Part shown: in pieces, positions 7,886-13,851 of the stretch
Numbering within the stretch: the first letter of the stretch is position 1
How the letters are laid out: every line of letters starts with the position of its first letter
Origin: DATDAH01 sp036525535
GTDB taxonomy: Bacteria > Actinomycetota > Acidimicrobiia > Acidimicrobiales > DATDAH01
DNA: 13,851 nt
Direction: 5' to 3'
Assembly (NCBI GenBank): GCA_036525535.1
Contig: DATDAH010000131.1
Location: 1 to 13,851 of the forward strand
Notes under the pieces: generated by a model
The model's input: only the letters and a program-made list of their open reading frames with translations
Told to the model about the DNA's origin: nothing
The model's database searches: none
Program-made: the position numbers and the translations under genes

Positions 7886-8782
7886 ATGACCGATCGCCCC
7901 GCCGGACTGACCGTGTCCTCCGGCCCCCTGGCTGCCACCTTTCTCCCCGAGCTCGGCCTGCTCGGTGCGTCGCTCCGCCATCGCGGTGACGAGCTCCTGG
8001 CGCTTCCCGGCGGTCTCGACGGCTACCGCGGGGGCGACGTCACGGGCCTGCCCTTGCTGGCCCCCTGGGCCAACCGGCTCGGCGCGCCGCGCTACGCCGT
8101 GGAGGGCGTGACCGTCGACCTCGAGGGCCTCGCACTTCACACCGACGACCAAGGTCTCCCGATCCACGGCACCTTGACCGCCCAGCCCGGCTGGGAGGTC
8201 GTCCAGGCTGACGAGCGCTCATTCACCGCTCGGTTCGACGTCGGCGCCCACCCCGGGCTCTTGGCCTCCTTCCCGTTCCCCCACGAGCTCCGCGTTGAGG
8301 TGGCCCTCGCGGCCACAACGCTGCGGATGACGACGACCGTCACCCCCACCACCGATCAAGCCGTACCCATCTCGTTCGGCTACCACCCCTACCTGCATCT
8401 CCCAGGGGTTCGGCGTGAGGACGTCCGCCTCCGCCTCCCGGCCCGGCGGCACCTGGAGCTGGACAGCCGGGGGCTTCCGACTGGGGTCGCCCGCTCCGAG
8501 GACGCCGAGGACGAGCCGATCGGGTCGCGCCGTTTCGACGACCTCTATGAGGTCGCCGCCGACCGGCGCCTCGCCCTGACGGGAGGCGGACGCCGTCTCA
8601 GCGTCGAGCTCGAGGACGGTTATCGCTTCGCTCAGGTGTTCACGCCGCCTGCGGCCGCCAGCGTCTGCCTCGAACCGATGACGGCCGCGGTCAACGCCCT
8701 CGTCGACGGTGGCTACCCGCTCGTGTCACCGGGGGCATCGTTCACGGCCCGCTTCTCGCTTCACGTCGAGGACGTGTCCTGA
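7886..8782 (+). CDS. Aldose 1-epimerase family protein (galactose mutarotase-like)
   Basis: A 298-residue protein of the aldose 1-epimerase superfamily, which interconverts alpha and beta anomers of sugars in the cytoplasm. Marks in order: LLAPWANRLG (57-66) with the Asn63-Arg64 pair, LPIHGTL (91-97) with His94, FGYHPYLHLPG (164-174) with His167 as the probable acid, FDDLY (217-221), and CLEPMTAAVNAL (261-272) with Glu263 as the probable base. Length and motif order are normal for the family. The ATG at 7886 has no ribosome binding site but lies six bases after a TACGGT box, so the message is probably leaderless. The gene diverges from zwf and converges on the stress-protein gene. GH15 enzymes release the beta anomer of glucose, so an epimerase next to a GH15/G6PDH operon is a sensible pairing. 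True substrate (glucose, galactose or a sugar phosphate) is not known. Confidence 0.9.
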   Translation: MTDRPAGLTVSSGPLAATFLPELGLLGASLRHRGDELLALPGGLDGYRGGDVTGLPLLAPWANRLGAPRYAVEGVTVDLEGLALHTDDQGLPIHGTLTAQPGWEVVQADERSFTARFDVGAHPGLLASFPFPHELRVEVALAATTLRMTTTVTPTTDQAVPISFGYHPYLHLPGVRREDVRLRLPARRHLELDSRGLPTGVARSEDAEDEPIGSRRFDDLYEVAADRRLALTGGGRRLSVELEDGYRFAQVFTPPAAASVCLEPMTAAVNALVDGGYPLVSPGASFTARFSLHVEDVS

Positions 8783-8803
8783 CCTGACGCTCGTGCGCTC
8801 AGG
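8783..8803. terminator. Hairpin between convergent epimerase and stress-protein genes
   Basis: CCTGA-CGC and GCG-C-TCAGG form an eight-pair stem with one bulged C around a TCGT loop. It starts right after the epimerase stop and includes the stop codon of the opposing gene (8799-8801). There is no T-run on either side, so strength is uncertain; position suggests it could serve both genes. Confidence 0.4.
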
Positions 8804-9263
8804 CCCGGGCCGGCGCGGTGTCGACGACGAGCACGCTCGTGGGACAGTGGTGGGCCACTTTGTTCGGCACGCTGCCGAGGACGAACCGGCGGGCCCCGGC
8901 CATTCCCCGGTTGCCCACCACGATCAGGTCGGCTTCGACGAGTTCCGCGAGCTGGATGAGCACATCCGCGGCCTTGCCGGGCATGGCGTGGGCTCGAGCG
9001 CGCACCCCGGAGCGCTCGGCCTTCTCCACCGCCTCGTCGCAGACCTGCTGGGCATGGTCTCGAGCCGCGGCGTTGGCCTCGGGCACACCGCTCGTCAGCA
9101 CAGGCGCATCGGCTCCCATCACCATCGTGGCGGCATCGACCACCTTGTAGGCCTGCACGACGTGCAGGGTCGCGCCCGTCAAGCCGGCCAGCTGGACGGC
9201 GGCGTCGACCGCGGTGCCGGCACCGTCTGAGCCGTCGGTTCCCACCACGATCTGCTCGTACAG
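8799..9263 (-). CDS. Universal stress protein, UspA family, ATP-binding type (CTG start)
   Basis: A 154-residue single-domain universal stress protein. It opens with YEQIVVGTDGSDGAGTAV, the family's first strand and nucleotide loop, and carries the complete ATP-binding motif G-x2-G-x9-G-S as GNRG (117-120) and GS (130-131). Members bind ATP or AMP and help cells in hypoxia, starvation or stationary phase; several in mycobacteria belong to the DosR regulon. The start is unusual: CTG at 9263 has GGGGGAG exactly six bases upstream and gives the canonical MYEQIVVGTDGS start, whereas the nearest in-frame ATG (9308) adds 15 residues not typical of the family and lacks a good ribosome binding site. 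It converges on the epimerase gene (16-bp gap) and diverges from a small membrane-protein gene with a possibly overlapping promoter. Confidence 0.9.
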   Translation of the reverse strand: MYEQIVVGTDGSDGAGTAVDAAVQLAGLTGATLHVVQAYKVVDAATMVMGADAPVLTSGVPEANAAARDHAQQVCDEAVEKAERSGVRARAHAMPGKAADVLIQLAELVEADLIVVGNRGMAGARRFVLGSVPNKVAHHCPTSVLVVDTAPARA

Positions 9264-9269
9264 GTGACT

Positions 9270-9276
9270 CTCCCCC
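9270..9276 (-). promoter_or_regulatory. Ribosome binding site deciding a CTG start
   Basis: Minus-strand GGGGGAG lies six bases before CTG at 9263-9261. It is the best Shine-Dalgarno near the stress-protein gene and sits inside the reading frame that the ATG at 9308 would use, which argues that translation begins at the CTG. Confidence 0.55.
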
Positions 9277-9306
9277 AGTAGCGCCTCAGCGGCGGTGCAG
9301 GGCCGC

Positions 9307-9335
9307 ATCGTCACCCGTCGGCGACCCGTGGTCAA
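9307..9335 (-). promoter_or_regulatory. Candidate promoter of the stress-protein gene
   Basis: On the minus strand TTGACC (9335-9330) is followed after 17 bp by GACGAT (9312-9307), giving a leader of about 37 bases before the CTG start. If used, transcription would begin downstream of the ATG at 9308, supporting the CTG as start. The -35 overlaps AAGACT (9334-9339), a possible -10 of the opposite gene. Confidence 0.4.
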
Positions 9336-9345
9336 GACTGGGCGC

Positions 9346-9657
9346 ATGCCCGGCGCCGACTGCTCGTCGCGACTGCGGTCGGCGATCGGCTGGCTGTTCC
9401 GGGACCGTCAGACCGGCGAGATCGTCGTCGCCCAGTTCCCGAACCTGCCGCTGTGGATCTTCCTGGCCACGGTGATCCTCCGCCGGCTCGTTCCCGAGGA
9501 CAGCGGCGCCTTCACCGCGCTCCGGGCGGTGGCCCTCGCCGCCCTCGGCTGGTGGGCCCTCGATGAGGTCATCCGGGGGGTCAATCCCTGGCGTCGCCTC
9601 CTCGGCCTCGCCGGCTGCGCCATCGTGGTCGCGGGCCTGCTGGCGTGGTCGGCCTAG
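9346..9657 (+). CDS. Small membrane protein, unknown function
   Basis: A 103-residue protein I cannot assign to a named family. The N-terminal 33 residues are soluble and include a charged stretch ending GEIVVAQFPN (24-33). Hydrophobic segments follow at about 35-46, 59-77 and 86-102, separated by RRLVPEDSGAF (46-56) and DEVIRGVNPWRR (73-84), suggesting two or three membrane passes with positively charged loops. There is no cleavable signal peptide. The ATG at 9346 was chosen because it begins the compact protein; an in-frame upstream ATG (9295) would lie inside the leader of the opposing gene. There is no Shine-Dalgarno; AAGACT six bases upstream could be a -10, making the message leaderless like the epimerase. 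Divergent pairing with a universal stress protein is the only functional hint. Confidence 0.75.
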   Translation: MPGADCSSRLRSAIGWLFRDRQTGEIVVAQFPNLPLWIFLATVILRRLVPEDSGAFTALRAVALAALGWWALDEVIRGVNPWRRLLGLAGCAIVVAGLLAWSA

Positions 9658-9667
9658 ACGACATCAG

Positions 9668-9682
9668 GTCGAGGCGCTCGAC
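9668..9682. terminator. Short hairpin after the membrane-protein gene
   Basis: GTCGAG and CTCGAC are perfect 6-bp arms around GCG, ten bases after the TAG stop. No T-run follows, so this is at best a weak or factor-dependent terminator. Confidence 0.25.
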
Positions 9683-9728
9683 ATGGGGCATCCTGGGCGG
9701 CGTCAGTCACCAGAGGCCCGAGGCCGAA

Positions 9729-10334
9729 ATGACGAAAGCAATGGCAGGTCACGTCCATCGAGCCATCATCGCCGCGGTCGTGGCGTTGGTGCTCAGCACC
9801 GCCCTGGCGGTCCCCGCCGAGGCAACCGCGACGGAGGATCGGATCACCCGAGCGGACCTGCTCGCGGCCCCGATCCCGTCCGTCTGCGGGATGCAACCCA
9901 CTCATCTGGTCGACGGCGTGCACCCGGACAGCGACACCTTCCCGGACCCGGGGCCCGCGGCCGCCATCTTCGGCCACGGCTTCCTGACCGGTGCCCCGCA
10001 GAAGATCCGTACCGGGGACTTCACCGGAGACGGCGTGGCCGACGGACTCATCGTCGTCGGCTGCAACCAGACCAGCGGATCGAGCTACATCACCTCACGA
10101 GTCTTCGCCTACCGCCCGAACGGCCGCTTCCTCGGTCACGTCCCGGTGACCGGTCACGTGCCGCCGTCGCGGGTGGCGCCGTTCCAAGTCGGGAGGGCCG
10201 TCATCGTCGACGGCACGATCCGACTGCAGGTGTGGACCTTCCGCCGGAGTGACGCCCACTGCTGTCCGTCGGTCTTGACTCGACTCTGGTTCCGCTGGCA
10301 CAACGGCTCCTTCGACCTCGTCCGGCGCGCGTAA
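9729..10334 (+). CDS. Secreted protein, unknown function, with an EF-hand-like loop
   Basis: A 201-residue protein not assigned to a named family. Residues 1-32 look like a Sec signal peptide: a basic start (MTKAMAGHVHR), a hydrophobic core (AIIAAVVALVLSTALAV) and a PAEA cleavage region. The mature part holds CGMQPTHLVDGVHPD (53-67), then GDFTGDGVADGLIVVGC (96-112), whose Asp97, Asp101 and Asp105 spacing resembles calcium-binding repeats of the FG-GAP/dockerin kind, and a C-terminal HCCPSVLTRLWFRWHNGSF (177-195). Four cysteines (53, 112, 178, 179) could form disulfides outside the cell. The ATG at 9729 was chosen because it puts the signal peptide at the N-terminus; an upstream GTG at 9645 overlaps the previous gene, and ATG at 9741 is possible. 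The dehydrogenase gene follows after 19 bp and may be co-transcribed. Confidence 0.75.
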   Translation: MTKAMAGHVHRAIIAAVVALVLSTALAVPAEATATEDRITRADLLAAPIPSVCGMQPTHLVDGVHPDSDTFPDPGPAAAIFGHGFLTGAPQKIRTGDFTGDGVADGLIVVGCNQTSGSSYITSRVFAYRPNGRFLGHVPVTGHVPPSRVAPFQVGRAVIVDGTIRLQVWTFRRSDAHCCPSVLTRLWFRWHNGSFDLVRRA

Positions 10335-10343
10335 CGCGAGGGT

Positions 10344-10347
10344 GGAG
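10344..10347 (+). promoter_or_regulatory. Ribosome binding site choosing the ATG of the dehydrogenase
   Basis: GGAG lies six bases before ATG at 10354. A GTG at 10342 is in frame but overlaps this site and would add only four residues ahead of the conserved start, so ATG is preferred. Confidence 0.5.
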
Positions 10348-10353
10348 ACGACG

Positions 10354-11079
10354 ATGGGCATAGACGGCCAGGTGGCGCTCGTGACCGGCTCGAGCAGCGG
10401 GATCGGCCGAGCGGTGGCTCGCACCTTGGCCGCCGGCGGGGCGTCGGTGGTGCTCGCCGCCCGGCGGGCCGAACGCCTCGATGAGCTCACCGACGAGCTG
10501 ACCGCCGCCGGCGCGCAGGCACTGGCGGTCCCCGCCGACGTCACCGAAGAGGACGACGTCGACCGGCTGCACGATGCGGCCATCGACCACTTCGGCCGCG
10601 TCGACATCCTGGTCAACAACGTGGGGGTCGGGTCCTACGGGCCCCTCGGGTCCATGACCGTGAACGACTACGACTGGATGATGCGGGCCAACATGCGGTC
10701 GAGCTTCTTGTGCACCCACCGGTTCCTACCGGCGATGCTCGACCGGCGATCGGGCCAGATCTGCTTCATCGGGTCGGTGGCCGGCCTGAAGGGCCTGCCC
10801 GGTGAGTCGCTGTACTGCGCCTCGAAGTTCGCGCAGATGGGTTTCGCTCAGGCGCTCGACTACGAGACCCGCGAGCAGGGGGTGAAGGTCAGCGTCGTCG
10901 CCCCCGGCGGGGTCAACACGGAGTTCGCCATCGGCACCGGCCGGGTCGAGGGCGACCCCGCCCTCGACCAGATGCTCGACCCGGAGGACGTGGCCGCCGC
11001 GGTTCGCTTCGCCCTCACCCAGCCCGACGGGTGCCGGACGTTCCTGATCGGCCTCCGGCCGATGTCCGAGCCTCTTTGA
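10354..11079 (+). CDS. Short-chain dehydrogenase/reductase (classical SDR)
   Basis: A 241-residue classical SDR using NAD(P)H to oxidise or reduce a carbonyl or alcohol. The Rossmann fold has TGSSSGIG (11-18), AARR (35-38) after the second strand, ADV (61-63), and NNVG (88-91) in place of the usual NNAG. The catalytic tetrad is present: Asn113, Ser141 in GSVAG, Tyr154 and Lys158 in YCASK. PGGVNTEF (184-191) closes the cofactor site. Arg37-Arg38 after the second strand favour NADPH (inference from family trends). Length is normal; substrate cannot be predicted. ATG at 10354 has GGAG six bases upstream, so a GTG four codons earlier is less likely. It follows the secreted-protein gene closely and precedes the VOC gene by 74 bp, the latter with its own ribosome binding site. 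Confidence 0.92.
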   Translation: MGIDGQVALVTGSSSGIGRAVARTLAAGGASVVLAARRAERLDELTDELTAAGAQALAVPADVTEEDDVDRLHDAAIDHFGRVDILVNNVGVGSYGPLGSMTVNDYDWMMRANMRSSFLCTHRFLPAMLDRRSGQICFIGSVAGLKGLPGESLYCASKFAQMGFAQALDYETREQGVKVSVVAPGGVNTEFAIGTGRVEGDPALDQMLDPEDVAAAVRFALTQPDGCRTFLIGLRPMSEPL

Positions 11080-11153
11080 CCGCCATTCCCATTTCGTCGG
11101 ATCGGGCGGAGACTGGCCACGAAACCACACGTCCACAGTGAAGGAACCGATCG

Positions 11154-11552
11154 ATGCCTGATTTCCCCGAGCTCACCCACGTGGCCCTCACGGTCCGCGA
11201 CCTCGCCGTCAGCGTGCCCTGGTACGAGGCGCTGCTCGACGCCGAGCCCGTCCTCGACGAGGACACCGATCCCCACATGCACCACACCGTGTACCTGCTC
11301 GGCAACGGCACGCTCATCGGACTGCACCAGCACGAGACGCCCGCACCCGACGAGACGTTCAGCGAGTTCCGGATCGGCCTCGACCACGTCGCCTTCGGCG
11401 TGGCCAACCGTCAGGAGCTCGAGACGTGGGCCGCCCGCCTCGACGAGCTCGGCATCGCCCACGATGCCATCAAGGACGCCAGCTACGGCTCGGGCGTGAG
11501 CTTCCGCGATCCGGACAACATCCCGCTGGAGTTCTTCGCCCCGCCCGGCTGA
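11154..11552 (+). CDS. VOC superfamily (glyoxalase/dioxygenase-fold) protein
   Basis: A 132-residue protein with the two beta-alpha-beta-beta-beta modules of the vicinal oxygen chelate fold. Module one starts LTHVALTVRDL (7-17) and ends LIGLHQHE (54-61); module two starts GLDHVAFGV (75-83) and ends IPLEFFAP (123-130). His9, His58, His78 and Glu126 sit where VOC enzymes hold their metal. SFRDPDNIPLEF is the typical end of glyoxalase/bleomycin-resistance-like members. AAGGAA lies seven bases before the ATG. Members include glyoxalase I, ring-cleaving dioxygenases and fosfomycin-type thiol transferases, and this protein cannot be assigned to one. It is 74 bp downstream of the SDR gene, so linked expression is possible. 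Confidence 0.88.
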   Translation: MPDFPELTHVALTVRDLAVSVPWYEALLDAEPVLDEDTDPHMHHTVYLLGNGTLIGLHQHETPAPDETFSEFRIGLDHVAFGVANRQELETWAARLDELGIAHDAIKDASYGSGVSFRDPDNIPLEFFAPPG

Positions 11553-11621
11553 GCGTTCGAGGCGTCGAGTCGCAGCCGAGCGAGCCGACCCGTGCCGATG
11601 GCCCGCGGGCGGGAGATCCGG

Positions 11622-11627
11622 TACGGT
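11622..11627 (+). promoter_or_regulatory. Candidate -10 element of the peptidase gene
   Basis: TACGGT, the same hexamer seen before the epimerase, lies 49 bp upstream of the peptidase ATG. No convincing -35 is seen. The predicted leader would contain the hairpin at 11634-11653. Confidence 0.25.
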
Positions 11628-11633
11628 GCGCGC

Positions 11634-11653
11634 CGGGTGGGGAGGGGCACCCG
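11634..11653 (+). promoter_or_regulatory. Leader hairpin before the peptidase gene
   Basis: CGGGTG and CACCCG are perfect 6-bp arms around GGGAGGGG, ending 11 bases before the AAGGAG ribosome binding site. The purine-rich loop resembles a Shine-Dalgarno and could compete with or shield the site. Role not known. Confidence 0.25.
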
Positions 11654-11676
11654 ACAGTCGAACGAAGGAGAAGCGC

Positions 11677-13206
11677 ATGGTCGTCCATGGTCAGCTCCGG
11701 CGGGCAACAGCCGCCGTCGCCGTCACCTTGGCGCTCGCCGCCGCAGTCGTCTCACCGGCGTCCGCCGACAACGGCACCGATACCAGCGCACTCCGCGACG
11801 CGGTCACCGTCGAGGGCGTCCTCGCCCACGAGCAGGCGTTCCAGGCGATCGCGGACGCCAACGGCGGCACGCGTGCAGCCGGCACGCCCGGCTACGAGGC
11901 CTCGGGCGCCTACGTCGAGGACCAGCTCGAGGCTGCCGGGTACGCGGTGAGCCGGCAGGAGTTCACCTACGAGCAGTTCATCCTCAACGACAGCACGATG
12001 GCGCAGACGGCGCCCGGTTCGACGGTCTACGTCGAGGACCAGGACTTCGCGGCGATGACCTACTCGGGCTCCGGTGACGTCACCGCTCCCGTACAGGCGG
12101 TCGACATCAACCTCGCCGGTGACCGCGCCTCGACGAGCGGCTGCGAGGCTGCCGACTTCGCCGGCTTCACGCCGGGCAACATCGCCCTGATCCAGCGGGG
12201 CACCTGCTTCTTCCGCGTCAAGGTCGACAACGCCGCCGCTGCCGGGGCCAGCGCGGTGATCGTGTTCAACCAGGGCAACGTCGACCCCAACGACGACCGC
12301 TTCGGGCTGTTCTTCGGCACGCTCGACCCACCGGTGGCCGGCATCCCCGCCCTGAGCACGACCTTCGAGCTGGGCGCGACCCTGGCCGGCACGTCAGGGC
12401 TGGTGATGCGGGTCGCCGTCGACGCCACCATCAAGTCGACCACGACGTTCAACGTGCTCGCCGACACGCCCGGCGGGCGGGCCGACCGCATCGTGCTCGT
12501 CGGCGCCCACCTGGACTCGGTGGCCGAGGGCCCCGGCATCAACGACAACGGCAGCGGCTCGGCGACCATCCTGGAGACGGCGCTGCAGATGGCGGCGCTG
12601 GGCATCGACCCGGAGAACCGGGTGCGCTTCGCCTTCTGGGGCGGTGAGGAGGATGGCCTGATCGGCTCGGAGTACTACGTCTCCCAGCTCGATGCCCGCG
12701 CCCTGCGGCGCCACGCCGTGAACCTCAACTTCGACATGGTCGGCTCGCCGAACTTCGTCCGGTTCGTGTACGACGGCGACGGCTCGGCCTTCGGCGTCAC
12801 CGGGCCCAACGGCTCCGCCCGAGTCGAGCAGGTGTTCCTGGACTACTTCGCCTCGCAGGGCCTGGCCACGGAACCGACCGAGTTCGACGGTCGCTCCGAC
12901 TACTTCGCCTTCATCAACAACGGCATCCCGGCCGGTGGCCTGTTCACCGGCGCCGAGGGCATCAAGACGGTTGAGGAGGCCGCGGTCTACGGCGGAACGC
13001 CGGGGGACCCCTACGACGCGTGCTACCACCAGGCCTGCGACACGATCGACAACCTGAGTGACGTGGCGCTGGACCAGATGTCGGATGCCGTCGCCCACGC
13101 CACGTTGACGTTCGCCGAGACCACCTCCGCCATCAACGGCACCGCCCAGGGTGGCGGCCGCGGCACCATCGACTTCGAGATGAAGGGAAACCGCGCCATC
13201 AAGTGA
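11677..13206 (+). CDS. Secreted M28 zinc aminopeptidase with PA domain
   Basis: A 509-residue exported metallopeptidase, similar in layout to Streptomyces-type and aminopeptidase Y-like M28 enzymes, which remove N-terminal residues from peptides outside the cell. Residues 1-30 form a signal peptide ending ASA. A protease-associated domain spans about 136-247, with Cys156 and Cys177 and the typical IALIQRGTCFFRVKVDNA segment. The catalytic domain has both zinc sites: His278 and Asp290 (VGAHLDSV...NDNGSG), Glu324 (general base) and Glu325 in FWGGEEDG, Asp353 in NFDMVG, and His451 in YHQACD; Cys449 and Cys454 probably pair. ATG at 11677 has AAGGAG six bases upstream, and the ORF open upstream to 11626 lacks one. 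It lies 124 bp after the VOC gene with a candidate promoter between. All expected catalytic residues are present, so it is probably active; peptide preference is unknown. Confidence 0.95.
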   Translation: MVVHGQLRRATAAVAVTLALAAAVVSPASADNGTDTSALRDAVTVEGVLAHEQAFQAIADANGGTRAAGTPGYEASGAYVEDQLEAAGYAVSRQEFTYEQFILNDSTMAQTAPGSTVYVEDQDFAAMTYSGSGDVTAPVQAVDINLAGDRASTSGCEAADFAGFTPGNIALIQRGTCFFRVKVDNAAAAGASAVIVFNQGNVDPNDDRFGLFFGTLDPPVAGIPALSTTFELGATLAGTSGLVMRVAVDATIKSTTTFNVLADTPGGRADRIVLVGAHLDSVAEGPGINDNGSGSATILETALQMAALGIDPENRVRFAFWGGEEDGLIGSEYYVSQLDARALRRHAVNLNFDMVGSPNFVRFVYDGDGSAFGVTGPNGSARVEQVFLDYFASQGLATEPTEFDGRSDYFAFINNGIPAGGLFTGAEGIKTVEEAAVYGGTPGDPYDACYHQACDTIDNLSDVALDQMSDAVAHATLTFAETTSAINGTAQGGGRGTIDFEMKGNRAIK

Positions 13207-13215
13207 TCCAGGCGT

Positions 13216-13231
13216 AACCGGACCTTCGGTT
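13216..13231 (+). terminator. Weak hairpin after the peptidase gene
   Basis: AACCG and CGGTT are perfect 5-bp arms around GACCTT, starting ten bases after the stop codon. There is no T-run, so termination strength is doubtful. Confidence 0.25.
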
Positions 13232-13270
13232 CGTCCACGGCCCACATGACCGTCGCCGACCTGCCGCGGA
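13231..13270 (+). repeat. Dispersed intergenic repeat, copy B
   Basis: Matches 2799-2839 in the same orientation at 36 of 40 aligned positions, with one single-base gap, and shares the 14-base start and 11-base end exactly. It follows the peptidase stop by 24 bases and lies 235 bp before the ABC gene. The perfect GGGCCC palindrome that abuts copy A is not conserved here, although GGCTCTTCGCCC follows at a similar place. Confidence 0.7.
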
Positions 13271-13505
13271 GGCTCTTCGCCCGAGGTCGCCGGCGCGAGC
13301 CCTCTGCGCTGCACTGCCGAAGCCTCGCGGCCACCTGACTCGATACGCCCCAAAGGGCAGCTGAGGTCGACTCAGGCCAGGACGCTCTGCCCCCGGTCGC
13401 TCGTCGGGATCTCCACGAGCGCTCCTCACCTTCTCCAAGCCTCCGCGGCTGATCTGTCGGACCCTCTCTCCTGTACCAGCCGTGGGAACGGGAGGAGATG
13501 GGGCA

Positions 13506-13851
13506 ATGGAATCGGTCATCGAGGAGCTTGCGGCGGCCGCACCTGCGGTCGACGCCGCATACGGGCCGACGGGCACCATGGTCGACGTGATCAAGGTCGA
13601 CCACCGCGCGGGTGGGCGCCGGGTCCTGCACGAGGTCTCGCTGTCGATCGCTCCCGGTGAGCTGGTCGCCCTGGCCGGGGGCAGCGGCGCGGGGAAGACG
13701 ACGCTGCTGGAGATCATGGCCGGGCTCCGTCGGCCGGTCGACGGCACCGTGCTGCACGACGGCGTGCCGACCGGTGCGACCAAGCAGGCCCCCGCGGTCG
13801 GCTACGTGCCCCAGGACGACATCATCCACCGCGAGCTGCCGCTGGGGCGGA
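13506..13851 (+). CDS. ABC transporter ATP-binding protein, ABC-2/FHA-ABC class, N-terminal fragment
   Basis: The first 115 codons of a gene that runs off the right edge. Residues 26-115 are the start of an ABC ATPase: LHEVSLSIAPGELVALAGGSGAGKTTLLEIMAGLRRP, with Walker A GGSGAGKT at 58-65, and the Q-loop Gln103 in VGYVPQDDIIHRELPL (98-113). That last stretch is characteristic of ABC-2 exporters of the Rv1747/ABCG-like group, many of which carry FHA domains ahead of the ATPase and a permease behind it. Here only about 25 residues precede the ATPase, so no FHA domain is fused at the N-terminus. GGAGGAG lies eight bases before ATG at 13506; ATG at 13578 is an in-frame alternative. The permease part, if fused, lies outside the window and substrate is unknown. 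Confidence 0.85.
   Translation, partial: MESVIEELAAAAPAVDAAYGPTGTMVDVIKVDHRAGGRRVLHEVSLSIAPGELVALAGGSGAGKTTLLEIMAGLRRPVDGTVLHDGVPTGATKQAPAVGYVPQDDIIHRELPLGR

Larger units (their letters stand above)
13207..13505 (+). other. 299-bp non-coding region before the ABC gene
   Basis: I find no supported gene here. It holds a short hairpin after the peptidase stop (13216-13231), the second copy of the dispersed repeat (13231-13270), a 9-bp long-range inverted pair CCGCGGAGG (13264-13272) with CCTCCGCGG (13440-13448), a hairpin with arms CGCTCGT (13398-13404) and ACGAGCG (13415-13421), and a GGAGGAG ribosome binding site (13491-13497) for the ABC gene. It is long for this compact window and probably regulatory. 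Confidence 0.6.

Noticed and set aside
7738..7938. 67-codon upstream extension of G6PDH
   Set aside because: It would cross the divergent control region and the start of the epimerase; residues do not resemble the family, and the ATG at 7737 has a good ribosome binding site.
9265..9312. Palindrome-like region near the stress-protein gene as a DosR box
   Set aside because: The spacing does not keep GGG-N-C-NNNN-G-N-CCC; only isolated GGGCC and CACCC fragments are present.
12394..13829. Overlapping minus-strand open frames opposite the peptidase end and ABC start
   Set aside because: They are antisense to conserved zinc-site and Walker A coding; their sequences are typical reverse-frame products.

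Overview
The window is GC-rich and densely coded. Its protein types are common in Actinobacteria: a group 3b-type hydrogenase module carrying a cNMP-fold gene, a GH15/G6PDH operon, a DosR-style universal stress protein, and an ABC-2 ATPase with the signature of FHA-linked transporters. An actinobacterium, possibly of the Acidimicrobiia, fits best, but that placement is inference. I see no rRNA, tRNA, CRISPR array, insertion sequence or phage gene.

Left half (1-7737), all on the minus strand and transcribed right to left. First come G6P dehydrogenase (zwf type), a GH15 glucosidase/trehalase-like enzyme and a GMC flavoprotein, joined by 4-bp GTGA/ATGA overlaps. A 125-bp gap follows, holding a palindrome and a copy of a dispersed repeat, and then a class I fructose-bisphosphate aldolase. 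After another 94 bp lies a hydrogenase accessory operon: the iron-sulfur beta subunit, a small cNMP-fold protein, and the start of the flavin gamma subunit, which runs off the left edge. Read together, this looks like carbohydrate breakdown producing NADPH, placed beside an NADP-linked hydrogenase. The functional link is inference from gene order.

Middle (7738-9657). A 148-bp divergent region holds a dyad-symmetric element and candidate promoters, including one that would give a leaderless aldose 1-epimerase mRNA. The epimerase converges on a universal stress protein, which probably starts at a CTG codon. A small membrane protein diverges from the stress protein.

Right part (9729-13851), all on the plus strand: an unrecognised secreted protein, a short-chain dehydrogenase, a VOC-fold protein, a secreted M28 zinc aminopeptidase with a PA domain, a 299-bp non-coding stretch containing the second repeat copy, and the 5' end of an ABC-2 type ATPase that runs off the right edge.

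The most unusual items are the roughly 40-bp repeat shared by two distant non-coding regions (next to a DosR-like palindrome in one), the sugar-to-NADPH-to-hydrogenase gene arrangement, the atypical ligand pocket of the cNMP-fold protein, and the four-cysteine motif in the GMC enzyme.
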